Shown one piece after another: positions 1 to 8,982 of a DNA stretch of 64,000 nt (within the stretch, counting starts at the first letter, position 1; every line of letters begins with the position of its first letter). The notes under the pieces were generated by a model, which did no database searches, was not told the DNA's origin, and saw only the letters and a list, made by a program, of their open reading frames with translations. The stretch is from Chthonomonadales bacterium (GTDB lineage Bacteria > Armatimonadota > Chthonomonadetes > Chthonomonadales > CAJBBX01). Both the position numbers and the translations under genes were made by a program. The stretch spans positions 1 to 64,000 of the forward strand of contig DAIDHP010000010.1 of NCBI GenBank assembly GCA_027459625.1, written 5' to 3'.

Positions 1-178
1 ACATACCAGGGAGAAGATATTCCCAATATTTGTGTGTAGAGTTCGGTATCTTTCATAATGTATCATTATGGATAATTCCCGGGGGTTTCCACAAACTTCC
101 CCATAGAGCCCAAAAAATAAATCAGAACTGGAACGTCATAAGGACTTCCTTCAAGGGTTAGGCATAGATGATCCGAAA

Positions 179-2062
179 TTGGCAGTTAATCTATGGATTT
201 CCGATAAAGACAACGAATTCGCCATCAACCTATTCAATGAATACAACCTTTCTCCAAGAAGTACTATTGCCTTCTTCGCGGGAGCAAGCGATAAATCGAA
301 AACATCGAATATCTATGGTGAGGTATTAAATGATGTTTGCAAAAGATATAATTATACGATAATAGCTCTTGGAACCATACAGGATCTTGAAATCACTGAT
401 CAAAATCTAAATAACATTAATGTTCCATATATTAATCTTTGCGGTAAAACAAATTTAAGACAGGCCGCATCAATTATAGCCAACTGTGCGATTAGCGTCG
501 GATCAGATACAAGTTTGGCACATATATCTTGTGCTGTTAACACAAAAAATGTAATATTACTCGGTGGTGCACATTTCGGTAGATTTTTACCATACTCTCC
601 CTTGACATCTGTTGTGTGTTTGCCATTAGATTGTTATGGGTGTGATTGGAAATGCATGTATAACCACTCGTATTGTATCAACGGAGTTAACTCCAATATT
701 TTTAAAGATGCGTTATTGCAATCCATAAAAACAGATTCAAAAAGACCGAGAGTATTCATACAGTCGAGTGTAGATTGGCATGACACAATAAATAAACCTA
801 AATGGAAACCGTTTTCATCTGATGTTATATTAAAGGATTGCGATATAATCGAACTGGAAAATCACTCGAGTGATATATCCAAACCCCTATTGAGTTCATA
901 TAACGTTAATCCCATTCGCGTCTCCGCCATCGTCTCCACTTACAAATCCGAGCGTTTCATGCGCGGATGCCTCGAGGATCTCGTTAACCAAACGCTATAT
1001 AAAAAAGGCGGATTGGAGATAGTTGTGGTTGATGCGTGTTCGCCTGAAAAGGAGGGGGATATAGTTAAAGAGTACCGGGATAAATATGCGAATATAAAAT
1101 ACATTAGAACGGATGACAGAATTTCTCTCTACTCCGCATGGAATTTGGGAATCCAAAACGCAAGCGGCGAGTATGTCACCAGCGCAAATACGGATGATCG
1201 TCACGCACCCGATATGCTCGAGAGAATGGCGTGGGAATTGGGTAGCCATCCGGAATTCGGACTCGCCTACGCGGACTGTTTTATCACGAGAACGGAAAAT
1301 GTGACTTTCATTGACCCCCGCCCAACCGGTATATACACTTGGAAGGAGCATAGCCACAAGGAACTGCTCAAGGGATGTTATATCGGCCCGCAACCTGTTT
1401 GGCGGCGCTCCCTGCATGATAGATTCGGTTATTTTGACGAGGAGTATCGCTCGGCGGGGGATTACGAATTCTGGCTGCGTTTATCCGCCGGAGGAGTTAA
1501 ATTCCAGCATATTCCGCTCCCCTTGGGTGTCTATTTCGAAAATCCATTCAGCATCTCACTAGGCAATAAGCAATTAAGCTGGGAGGAGAAATTAAAAGCT
1601 CAATACAAATATCTCAATGCCACGCCATATGCTTCAATTGCCATGAATTCCATAAGTGACAATTTAATGGATGCGTCTGTTGAGAAGACGAAACGAGATA
1701 TTAAGGAGCGACCGCTCGATGATCAACCCGACGCCAATGAGGATGACACGCCGGATGCGGATGATTTTGATTCGAGAATGCGAAGCGCCGAGATATATGC
1801 CAACTGGGGAAGATGGATTGAAGTCATTCGATTAACTCGATTATGCATCGAGGAGCAACCGGATGATTGGGCGGCGAAGAATCTTCTATCCGTAGCGCTA
1901 TGGAATACTGGAGAACATGAAGAGGCGCAAAAGATCATGCGCGAGGGGATGGTATCCGCTCCAAACAAACGCGAATTCAGCGCCAATATGGCATCCGCAC
2001 TTCTTGAAGAAGGGGATACGCTCAACGCCCTAGAATATGTTTTGCAGGCCGTAAACTCTTGA
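179..2062 (+). CDS. GT9 (C-terminal half)-GT2-TPR glycosyltransferase fusion, 5' end uncertain
   Basis: Three parts are visible. Residues about 30-170 match the C-terminal half of family 9 (heptosyltransferase-like) enzymes, with an FAGAS loop and a GSDTSLAHI nucleotide-sugar site. Residues about 240-480 are a GT-A family 2 transferase (RVSAIVSTYKSERF, ANTDDR). Residues about 525-620 look like TPR helices. The likely role is sugar addition to a cell-surface polymer. The listed start is a TTG with no convincing ribosome-binding site, and the frame stays open back to position 107 with sequence that still reads like GT9, before a TAG at 104-106. The N-terminal GT9 Rossmann half is therefore missing or in another frame. 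DNA up to about 900 is much more A/T-rich than the GT2 part, suggesting a mosaic origin. Exact acceptor unknown. Confidence 0.75.
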   Translation: MAVNLWISDKDNEFAINLFNEYNLSPRSTIAFFAGASDKSKTSNIYGEVLNDVCKRYNYTIIALGTIQDLEITDQNLNNINVPYINLCGKTNLRQAASIIANCAISVGSDTSLAHISCAVNTKNVILLGGAHFGRFLPYSPLTSVVCLPLDCYGCDWKCMYNHSYCINGVNSNIFKDALLQSIKTDSKRPRVFIQSSVDWHDTINKPKWKPFSSDVILKDCDIIELENHSSDISKPLLSSYNVNPIRVSAIVSTYKSERFMRGCLEDLVNQTLYKKGGLEIVVVDACSPEKEGDIVKEYRDKYANIKYIRTDDRISLYSAWNLGIQNASGEYVTSANTDDRHAPDMLERMAWELGSHPEFGLAYADCFITRTENVTFIDPRPTGIYTWKEHSHKELLKGCYIGPQPVWRRSLHDRFGYFDEEYRSAGDYEFWLRLSAGGVKFQHIPLPLGVYFENPFSISLGNKQLSWEEKLKAQYKYLNATPYASIAMNSISDNLMDASVEKTKRDIKERPLDDQPDANEDDTPDADDFDSRMRSAEIYANWGRWIEVIRLTRLCIEEQPDDWAAKNLLSVALWNTGEHEEAQKIMREGMVSAPNKREFSANMASALLEEGDTLNALEYVLQAVNS

Positions 2063-2099
2063 ACTGATCGCCGCACTCCTCAAATTATGCTTTCGGGTT

Positions 2100-2132
2100 C
2101 GAAGATGCGAAACGAAATTCGCACCTTCGTTT
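2100..2132 (+). terminator. Hairpin after the glycosyltransferase gene
   Basis: The arms CGAAGaTGCGAA and TTCGCAcCTTCG pair with one mismatch around a 6-nt loop, followed by TTTA. It lies 38 bp after the stop codon. The U-tract is short, so termination is plausible but not certain. Confidence 0.45.
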
Positions 2133-2259
2133 AATGATTTCCGGTTTCGAAAGTGTGGGAGATGCTGCGTAAAAGAGACGATTGCGCCCTATTGCATGAT
2201 GCGGGTAATATCTCAAGCGTAACGTGGTAAACCGGAATAAAATCCATAGGAGGATAACC

Positions 2260-3336
2260 GTGTCGCTTCAATGGTTCGCTTTCTCCGTGCGTTTGACACT
2301 TTTACTCGCGTGTTTGGTGATCACCGTTGCGGCATCTCCGAATTCCCTTTCGTCCGCACCGCCGGACATCTCCTTTAAAGTGATCCAAATCCTTGATAAA
2401 CCGGTTATAGACTCCTCAAATATCGGTGCGCAAGATAATAAATACGGGTTCGAGGATGGGATGGCGGTCAAAATTCACGGCGTATATCACCTGATCGTGG
2501 ATGAAATGGCGGGTGATCCGAAATGGGTTAGAATGCGAATCGCGCACTGGATCAGTAAAGACGCCATTCATTGGACCCGAGTCGCCACGATCAAGGAGAC
2601 CAGCGGCCAGCCGAGCTCCGTAACCGGATTGCCTTATGAATCGCTCTGGGGCTCCAATGTCGTTTTCGATAAAAAAACGAATAGATGGAATATGTTTTAT
2701 GTTGGGTATGAGCATGGAGGCGCCACAGGAGGTCGTATTTGGCGCTCCGTTTCCGAGAGCTCCGGGATTGAAGGCATTGGAGGTCCCTACAAGGATATAG
2801 GAATTATCCTGCAGCCGGACGCCCATTCCCAGCCATGGGAGGGGGACCAGGGTACGGATTCGTTTTTTCCGTATCAGGTCGGTAAGAAGTGGCTGGCGTT
2901 TTACGGAAGCCATGATTCCTCTCGTTACATATGGCAGGTCGGTCTTGCGGAGGCGTCCTCTTTGGCGGGACCATGGCATCGATTCCCCACTGGCAATCCT
3001 CTTCCCATCGAACCCATCATGATAGAAAACCCGATCGTCACTCGCATTGGCAAGCTCTATGTGGAGGTCCATGATATGGACGTCATTGGTCCCAATTACA
3101 CACGCGATGCGCATAATGTGGGTTATAGCGTTTCGACCGATGGACTGCACTGGTCCATGGCGGGGCGCATAGAGGTGCAGCCTCCGGGGGTGGCGAACTG
3201 GTCGAACTGTATGCGCACGCCGTTAGGCCTTATTCCCGAGGGACATGATGTGTTCACGTTACTTTACACGGGGCAGGATAAAAAGACAGGGTATTTTCCA
3301 GTGGGAATGGTACGGGTGAGGATGATCAAAAAATAG
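2260..3336 (+). CDS. Exported five-bladed beta-propeller glycoside hydrolase (GH43/GH117/GH130-like)
   Basis: The protein has a Sec signal peptide (MSLQWFAFSVRLTLLLACLV, cleavage near AAS) and a body with repeated aromatic/acidic propeller blades, such as FEDGMAVKIHGVYHLI, GTDSFFPYQVGKKW and ENPIVTRIGKLYVEV. This pattern is typical of GH43/117/130-like enzymes acting on oligosaccharides outside the cytoplasm. The longest ORF begins at GTG 2224, but AGGAGG at 2248-2253 sits 6 nt before an in-frame GTG at 2260, and starting there places the signal peptide at the N-terminus. I therefore use 2260 (358 aa). The specific family and substrate cannot be fixed by eye. A DUF6785-like membrane protein follows. 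Confidence 0.75.
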   Translation: MSLQWFAFSVRLTLLLACLVITVAASPNSLSSAPPDISFKVIQILDKPVIDSSNIGAQDNKYGFEDGMAVKIHGVYHLIVDEMAGDPKWVRMRIAHWISKDAIHWTRVATIKETSGQPSSVTGLPYESLWGSNVVFDKKTNRWNMFYVGYEHGGATGGRIWRSVSESSGIEGIGGPYKDIGIILQPDAHSQPWEGDQGTDSFFPYQVGKKWLAFYGSHDSSRYIWQVGLAEASSLAGPWHRFPTGNPLPIEPIMIENPIVTRIGKLYVEVHDMDVIGPNYTRDAHNVGYSVSTDGLHWSMAGRIEVQPPGVANWSNCMRTPLGLIPEGHDVFTLLYTGQDKKTGYFPVGMVRVRMIKK

Positions 3337-3525
3337 CGGTCGAGAGAAATAATCCGATGAATGTTTTTCCCTCGATGCTCTTGAGGGAACCCCGCTCAAA
3401 AAGACTCAAATCGTTTTCGCCCGATACTTAACAAAGGTGCAATTTTAGAGTAGAATGAAGGAGATTCCCAAGATATTTTTTATTGGGCTTATTTTGAGTG
3501 ACACAATGGAAAGGGTTTCCTCTTC

Positions 3526-5532
3526 GTGAATTCGCCTCTTCCCGCCCGTCAACCGGACCAGAGCGCTGCGGATGCGCCCGCACCCACCCATACGCCATCT
3601 AAAATATCTGGCTGGCGTTATTTTAGAGTTATCGTACTCGCTCTTCTGATAGCGCCTTTCTGCACCTATTGGGCGTCCGATCAAATCGTGGACCGCATTT
3701 TCTCCTTAATGGTTCCTCCGGTTATGATCACCTTCGCCCTTGTTTTGGTCAATAAGTTGCTCCAGAAATACGCACCCAGGTTCGCTTTTCTGGAAGGCGA
3801 ATTGGTTGTGTTTTATATTATGCAGTCGGTTATATGCGTCATGTCCTCGGAATGGATGGACATGATCAACAATTACATCGTCACCTACGCCATTCGAGCG
3901 CAAAGCGATCCCACGGTTCAAAACCATATTCTGCCATATTTGTCGAAATATCTTTTCTTCACAAACGAAAAGCAATTGCGCGATATCGAGATGGGAGGTT
4001 ACTCGCTTGAGTACACTCTCCAGCATTTGGGGATGTGGTGGCGTCCGATATTGAGTTGGACTTTTATCGTATTCCTTGTCTGTTTTTCCATGCTCTGTAT
4101 TAACAGCCTCATGCGTGATCAGTGGACACGCCGAGAGAAACTCGCTTTCCCGATCATCCAACTACCGATGGCGATGATGGAGGGCGGCGGGAGGTCTACG
4201 TTCTGGCGAAACAGGTATATGTGGGGCGGCTTCATTGTCATGGCGATTCTGGATTTGCTTAATGGCTTCCACTATCTTTATCCCTCGCTACCATGGATCA
4301 ATCTACGATTTATCGGAGATATGTCTCAATGGCTGCCCAACCCGCCATGGAACGCAATCGGGTGGACACCCATCGGGCTGTTTCCGTTTATCTCCGCACT
4401 GGGTGTTTTCATGCCCACCGACCTTCTCTTCTCATGCATCTTTTTCTTCTTCTTTAGAAAGATGGAGCTTGTAACCATTGCGGCATTCGGTGTGCAACAG
4501 GGTGAAGGCGGCGGAGGGGGGCTCGTCCCCGGTCCACCATACTTAAGCGAACAATCCTGGGGTGCTTTCATCGGACTATTCCTCAGCGCTCTGTTTGTGT
4601 CGCGAGGTTACCTAAAGGAGATTTGGGAGGAGATTGTAAAGGGTACGCGCCGAAAGGGGGAACTCTCCCACCGCTTCATTTTCGTCGGATTGCTGCTGAG
4701 TATGATCGGATTGGGTTGGGTGGGGGTGTCCATCGGACTGCCGTTCCTATTGGTTATCGGTTATCTTTGTCTCTATTTGGTGTTCGCAATTGCGGTGACG
4801 CGGCTTCGCGCTCAGTTAGGCGCACCCACTCACGAGATGGCGTTTATGGGGCCGAACCAGATGATCGTTGATTTCGCGGGAACTCAGAACCTTTCCGAAG
4901 CCACCATCACACATGTGGTTACGACATTCTATTTCATGAATCGTATTCACAGGGATGACCCAATGCCATCCCAGCTTGAATCCATGAAAATGGGGGAGAC
5001 AAGCGGCGTCAATCAGATGTTGATATTTTTTGTGATTGTTGGGGCGACTATTGTAGGCACCATACTCGCGCATATCACTCGCATTTACTTGAACTACCAC
5101 CTTGGATATGGCACTTGGGGCGGAGGCGCGGGTTTTGGCACGGGCACGGTTGGTACGATTTCCAGCTTACTTAACAATCGCCATCCCGCAAACCCGGTTG
5201 CCATTTCGGCGGTGTTGGCGGGGCTGTTGGTAGTGATCGCATTGGATTTCATCCGGTTCCGTTACTCGGGTTTCCCATTGCATCCCGCAGGCTACGCGCT
5301 CGCTATGAATTTCGGCTTGGATTATTACTGGACCGGGTTATTGGCTGTGCTGATAATCAAGGTGTTCGTGACTCACTATTACGGGCTGAAGGGGTACGAT
5401 AAAATGCGCAATGTTGCGCTTGGGGTGATCCTCGGGGAGTTCGTCGTGGAGACCATTTGGGCGGTGATGGCGATGTACACCGGGCATTCCACCTATTCCA
5501 TTTCCATTAACGACAGGCTTTGGGGACTATAA
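3526..5532 (+). CDS. DUF6785/DUF6784-like polytopic membrane protein
   Basis: The product has 668 aa, a hydrophilic proline/alanine-rich N-terminus of about 25 residues and roughly 12-14 hydrophobic segments. It matches my recollection of the large DUF6785/DUF6784 membrane family, common in Armatimonadota and Planctomycetes and vaguely reminiscent of oligopeptide transporters. Conserved-looking stretches include FLEGELVVFYIMQSV, a loop with WLPNPPWNAIGWTPIG, and the glycine-rich GTWGGGAGFGTGTVG near the end. The GTG start at 3526 has GGAAAGGG about 10 nt upstream. The function is not established; next to an exported glycosidase, a solute-transport role is a reasonable guess only. Confidence 0.7.
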   Translation: MNSPLPARQPDQSAADAPAPTHTPSKISGWRYFRVIVLALLIAPFCTYWASDQIVDRIFSLMVPPVMITFALVLVNKLLQKYAPRFAFLEGELVVFYIMQSVICVMSSEWMDMINNYIVTYAIRAQSDPTVQNHILPYLSKYLFFTNEKQLRDIEMGGYSLEYTLQHLGMWWRPILSWTFIVFLVCFSMLCINSLMRDQWTRREKLAFPIIQLPMAMMEGGGRSTFWRNRYMWGGFIVMAILDLLNGFHYLYPSLPWINLRFIGDMSQWLPNPPWNAIGWTPIGLFPFISALGVFMPTDLLFSCIFFFFFRKMELVTIAAFGVQQGEGGGGGLVPGPPYLSEQSWGAFIGLFLSALFVSRGYLKEIWEEIVKGTRRKGELSHRFIFVGLLLSMIGLGWVGVSIGLPFLLVIGYLCLYLVFAIAVTRLRAQLGAPTHEMAFMGPNQMIVDFAGTQNLSEATITHVVTTFYFMNRIHRDDPMPSQLESMKMGETSGVNQMLIFFVIVGATIVGTILAHITRIYLNYHLGYGTWGGGAGFGTGTVGTISSLLNNRHPANPVAISAVLAGLLVVIALDFIRFRYSGFPLHPAGYALAMNFGLDYYWTGLLAVLIIKVFVTHYYGLKGYDKMRNVALGVILGEFVVETIWAVMAMYTGHSTYSISINDRLWGL

Positions 5533-5709
5533 GCCAGTCTCGGATCTCCTCCTCTCCATATCCTGCCATAGGATTTGCAGGAAAACGCAATGTCACAAGG
5601 ATCGCATTGCGCAGATGTATGTTACGCAACGCCTGATAAATTTCTCATCCGCATCCTCAATGCCATATTTACGGATGGGAATCACTGTTCTTAAAGCGGA
5701 ATCCTGAAG

Positions 5710-8700
5710 CTATTGCAAGGGCCAGCCGCCAAACTCCTCGATAATGACATCGATGGCATCCATTAATTCTATGGTTTCGGAGATTGCAGCCACGATTCGA
5801 CGGTAATGCTCCAAATCGTCGAAGTTGAGAATAAGCCCCTTACGGTCCTTGAGCCATTTGGCGCACACTTGGTAACCCCCGATTTGGAATTCCCACGCAT
5901 TGGACTCCACGCCTTCAAAAAACTGACTTTTATTGATCCACACACGCCCCGTTCCATCGGTGGAGGTTGCTTCCTCGTAGCGTATGCCATCCACCATGTT
6001 TCCGCCTGCGATTGGAAAATTGGGTAACACGGAGCCTGTCTTTTCCATCACGTGCAAGGAGATTAACTTTTCACCGAGCGGTAGGATTTTTTTGAAAAAA
6101 GCGGCGTTTGATGGAAAAGGAATGCGAGGGAAATCCATTCTTAAGAGCTCGGCGTATCGGGAACGGTATGACGGTGCGTGAAGAATGGCGTAGATATAGG
6201 CGAATATATCTTCCGGACCGAAGGTGTTGATAAGATCACACTTTGTATTGGGAATGTAATCCATCCCTATATTCGTTGATAATGCTTGTATGAACTCTGG
6301 CGCAAGATTGACATTGTCACCTTCGAATCTATTCGATATGTTTTCTTCATGTACAAACAGATGCATTTTGAATTCCAGCTTCGGATATAAATACAGAGGA
6401 GAAAGATAACTTCCATCATACAGCGTAGCAAGCTTATGTTGTCCTGCTGGTTTATTGCATACAATGACTGAGAATAATTCCTTCGTTTGTCGCGTTGATA
6501 TCAGAGCGAAATTTCTTTGAAGCATGCAATCATTTATCTCCTGACGAAGGTAATCAAATGCGTAAGCACCATAAAGCATATAACGGAAATCAAACGGACG
6601 GTATATGCACATTTGAGGTTCAATGTCATTCATCAAAAAATGTCTCGCATGACTTAATGACCAATCTCTGTTATCTATTAAATGATATCTGTTGCGTATT
6701 TCTTCATCCGATAACAGGACATTTTTAAAATCGTTAATCCTTTTGTTGGCTTCCTGATATGTAAAGCTAATTGCAAAATGATCCCGATGAGAATTAGGAC
6801 CTAATAACGTTTTGGGGAATATGTCAGAAACCCTCCATCCTTTTTCATATTCATTTTTCAAATGCTCATCATGAGGGATAAATAGATATTGAGGGCTACA
6901 TGGCTTCAACTCCCTCCATTCCGTATTCATTAAATCCGATTCCAACAAACGCTTGTATTTCGTCTCCCTTTTTCCCCATAACTCCGCATATCTTACTTTC
7001 GCCAAGCCCTTTTCGGGTTTTCCGCGCCTCACGAATATCCCAATTGCGACACCTTGCTGAATGTCAAATACGTTTTCCTCTTTCTCGCCATCGGGGCCGC
7101 GCTCTCGCTTCTTGCTATTCCCATGCAGATTTAATATGTAGATATCATCAAAGGCGGTCATCAGGCTTTGACGCATTCCGCGGAACGTGGGATTATCAAG
7201 ATAACCATGATTGGTGATGAACGCAAGCGCTCCGTAACCGGTTCGCTCTATTTTCCATTGCCCGAAGCGAATAAACTTGACGTAATCGTCGTTCAGCCAT
7301 TTCGGATTGCGTTCCCCCAGAGGTTGTCCGTCCACTTCGAAATAGTTATCGGTGGATTCTCCGGTCAAACTGTCTCGCCCTCTCAGAAGATCGTTAATCC
7401 AAGCTCCTTTGTTGGCGGAGTGTCCGGAGTAGGGGGGATTGCCAAGTATCACCATCACGGGTGCGTCTCTCTTGATGGCGCTGGCGGCGTTCGCCTCCTC
7501 GGTTACCCATTGAGCGAAGAGGTTGTTCTCCGTTGCAATGATCGCTTCCTCCAATGTGTTTGTTAAATAAACACGCAGTCTTTCCTCGGATTGGAAATCG
7601 TATCCGGATTCCGACAATTGCAAACCGAGTTTCATGTGCGCGACGGCGTAAGGCGCCATCAGGAGTTCAAATCCAAAGAGCCTGGGAAGCAGATGATTTC
7701 GCACATACCCGGACCACATCCCCTCGTTGCCTTTAAATCTCTCTTGAATGCAATCAATCACCCCGTACAGGAAGGTGCCTGTTCCCGCCGCAGGATCGAG
7801 GATCTGAACTCTGTGAATTTCACCCTGCTTTCCGTGAGGGTACGTTTGTTTTACTGTGCCTGCGTATGCCAAGCCCTCCGGCATGTCGAACTCTGTTTTG
7901 AGAATGCCGTCCACGCTGCGCACTATATACGAAACCACCGGTTCCGGAGTGTAATACACCCCTCTTTTCTCACGCAAGGTTGGATTGTACTCGGAGAGGA
8001 AAGTTTCGTAAAAATGAACCACAGGGTCCTCTTGCCTGGTTCTTTTTCCAAACTGCTCCAAAACGGCGGTCATATCCGCATGGGAAAGAAGATTCGCCAA
8101 ATCATCAACCGCCCATGCGATACGATCATCCAAATCCGGTCCGGCGATATGGTTAAACATGCGTCGAAGAAAGGGATTTGTCTTTGGCAGGATGTAGGCG
8201 GCGTTACGCCTTGAGAAAGCTCCGTTGGCTTCATCACTGCAACGCGCTGCGAATAGACCGTAACATACCGTTTGAGCGTACATATCGGAGAATTGGGTGG
8301 GGGTCAGTTCATGCAGCAGACTCTGCTGGAAACCGATCATCTGCTGATGCAGCGTTCCTCCTCGATCCTCATCGTCGAAAGAACCAAGGATGGCATCTCT
8401 GATAATTCTTGCCAAGTGCGCCATGCGTTTGGCGAGTTCGTTGGGCGTAGCGATTATTTGCGCTTTTGCATGCAGAAATGATTCCATCAGCGACGACACA
8501 TCCAAAATGCCAGCCGTATCAGGCAGCAGTTTGGCGGATGGAATTATAGTTGCAAGCCTTGCTGTTTTGCGATGCTCTCCTCCGAAAAACCATCGAAACT
8601 CAAGGTAATCCGTTAGAATCAAGCTGCCGAGTGAATCAAGGTAGCGCCGCAACTGATCCTTAGCGAGAGCTTTGTCCAAGGAAGCTCCGATATCTTTCGC

Positions 8701-8907
8701 TTCCACATAGCCTATCGGAGTCTCTCCTCTTGTCAAGATGAAATCGGGGGCCCCGCATCGAATGCGCTTTGGCTCATTGATCGCCGTTACATCGTCCTCA
8801 AAGCTTTCAAGAAGCTCCTTGAGAAAGGGTCGATATGAATGCTCCGTTGTGTTGCCCGTATCCAGGGCGTTTTGGATTTTGGAAAGATAATCCTCAAATG
8901 GATTCAT
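5710..8907 (-). CDS. Single-chain restriction-modification enzyme (type IIG / ISP-like, N6-adenine methylase)
   Basis: The N-terminus has a PD-(D/E)xK nuclease signature: PD at residues 54-55 and EAK at 69-71. The methylase follows with RGVYYTPEPVVSYIV at about 315-330, SAM motif I DPAAGTGTF at about 371-379 and catalytic NPPY at 490-493, typical of N6-adenine methylases. The remaining about 500 residues resemble the C-terminal specificity region of type ISP enzymes. No helicase lies between nuclease and methylase, so this is not a canonical ISP enzyme; at 1065 aa it fits a solitary IIG-type enzyme that cuts and methylates. The DNA of the presumed recognition domain (about 6200-6900) is more A/T-rich, fitting domain exchange. 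The recognition site is unknown. Confidence 0.85.
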   Translation of the reverse strand: MNPFEDYLSKIQNALDTGNTTEHSYRPFLKELLESFEDDVTAINEPKRIRCGAPDFILTRGETPIGYVEAKDIGASLDKALAKDQLRRYLDSLGSLILTDYLEFRWFFGGEHRKTARLATIIPSAKLLPDTAGILDVSSLMESFLHAKAQIIATPNELAKRMAHLARIIRDAILGSFDDEDRGGTLHQQMIGFQQSLLHELTPTQFSDMYAQTVCYGLFAARCSDEANGAFSRRNAAYILPKTNPFLRRMFNHIAGPDLDDRIAWAVDDLANLLSHADMTAVLEQFGKRTRQEDPVVHFYETFLSEYNPTLREKRGVYYTPEPVVSYIVRSVDGILKTEFDMPEGLAYAGTVKQTYPHGKQGEIHRVQILDPAAGTGTFLYGVIDCIQERFKGNEGMWSGYVRNHLLPRLFGFELLMAPYAVAHMKLGLQLSESGYDFQSEERLRVYLTNTLEEAIIATENNLFAQWVTEEANAASAIKRDAPVMVILGNPPYSGHSANKGAWINDLLRGRDSLTGESTDNYFEVDGQPLGERNPKWLNDDYVKFIRFGQWKIERTGYGALAFITNHGYLDNPTFRGMRQSLMTAFDDIYILNLHGNSKKRERGPDGEKEENVFDIQQGVAIGIFVRRGKPEKGLAKVRYAELWGKRETKYKRLLESDLMNTEWRELKPCSPQYLFIPHDEHLKNEYEKGWRVSDIFPKTLLGPNSHRDHFAISFTYQEANKRINDFKNVLLSDEEIRNRYHLIDNRDWSLSHARHFLMNDIEPQMCIYRPFDFRYMLYGAYAFDYLRQEINDCMLQRNFALISTRQTKELFSVIVCNKPAGQHKLATLYDGSYLSPLYLYPKLEFKMHLFVHEENISNRFEGDNVNLAPEFIQALSTNIGMDYIPNTKCDLINTFGPEDIFAYIYAILHAPSYRSRYAELLRMDFPRIPFPSNAAFFKKILPLGEKLISLHVMEKTGSVLPNFPIAGGNMVDGIRYEEATSTDGTGRVWINKSQFFEGVESNAWEFQIGGYQVCAKWLKDRKGLILNFDDLEHYRRIVAAISETIELMDAIDVIIEEFGGWPLQ

Positions 8908-8982
8908 GATGGGTTCCTGGAGTGTATGTCGTGGATTTTACCTTCCAACCATTCCCCCTTGCAAATCGTACCATGAGGGATG

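Noticed and set aside
5769-8608. Many ORFs of 60-207 codons on both strands inside the restriction-modification gene
   Set aside because: They lie wholly within a 1065-codon frame with clear domain motifs, have no ribosome-binding sites or recognisable domains, and are antisense or out-of-frame shadows.
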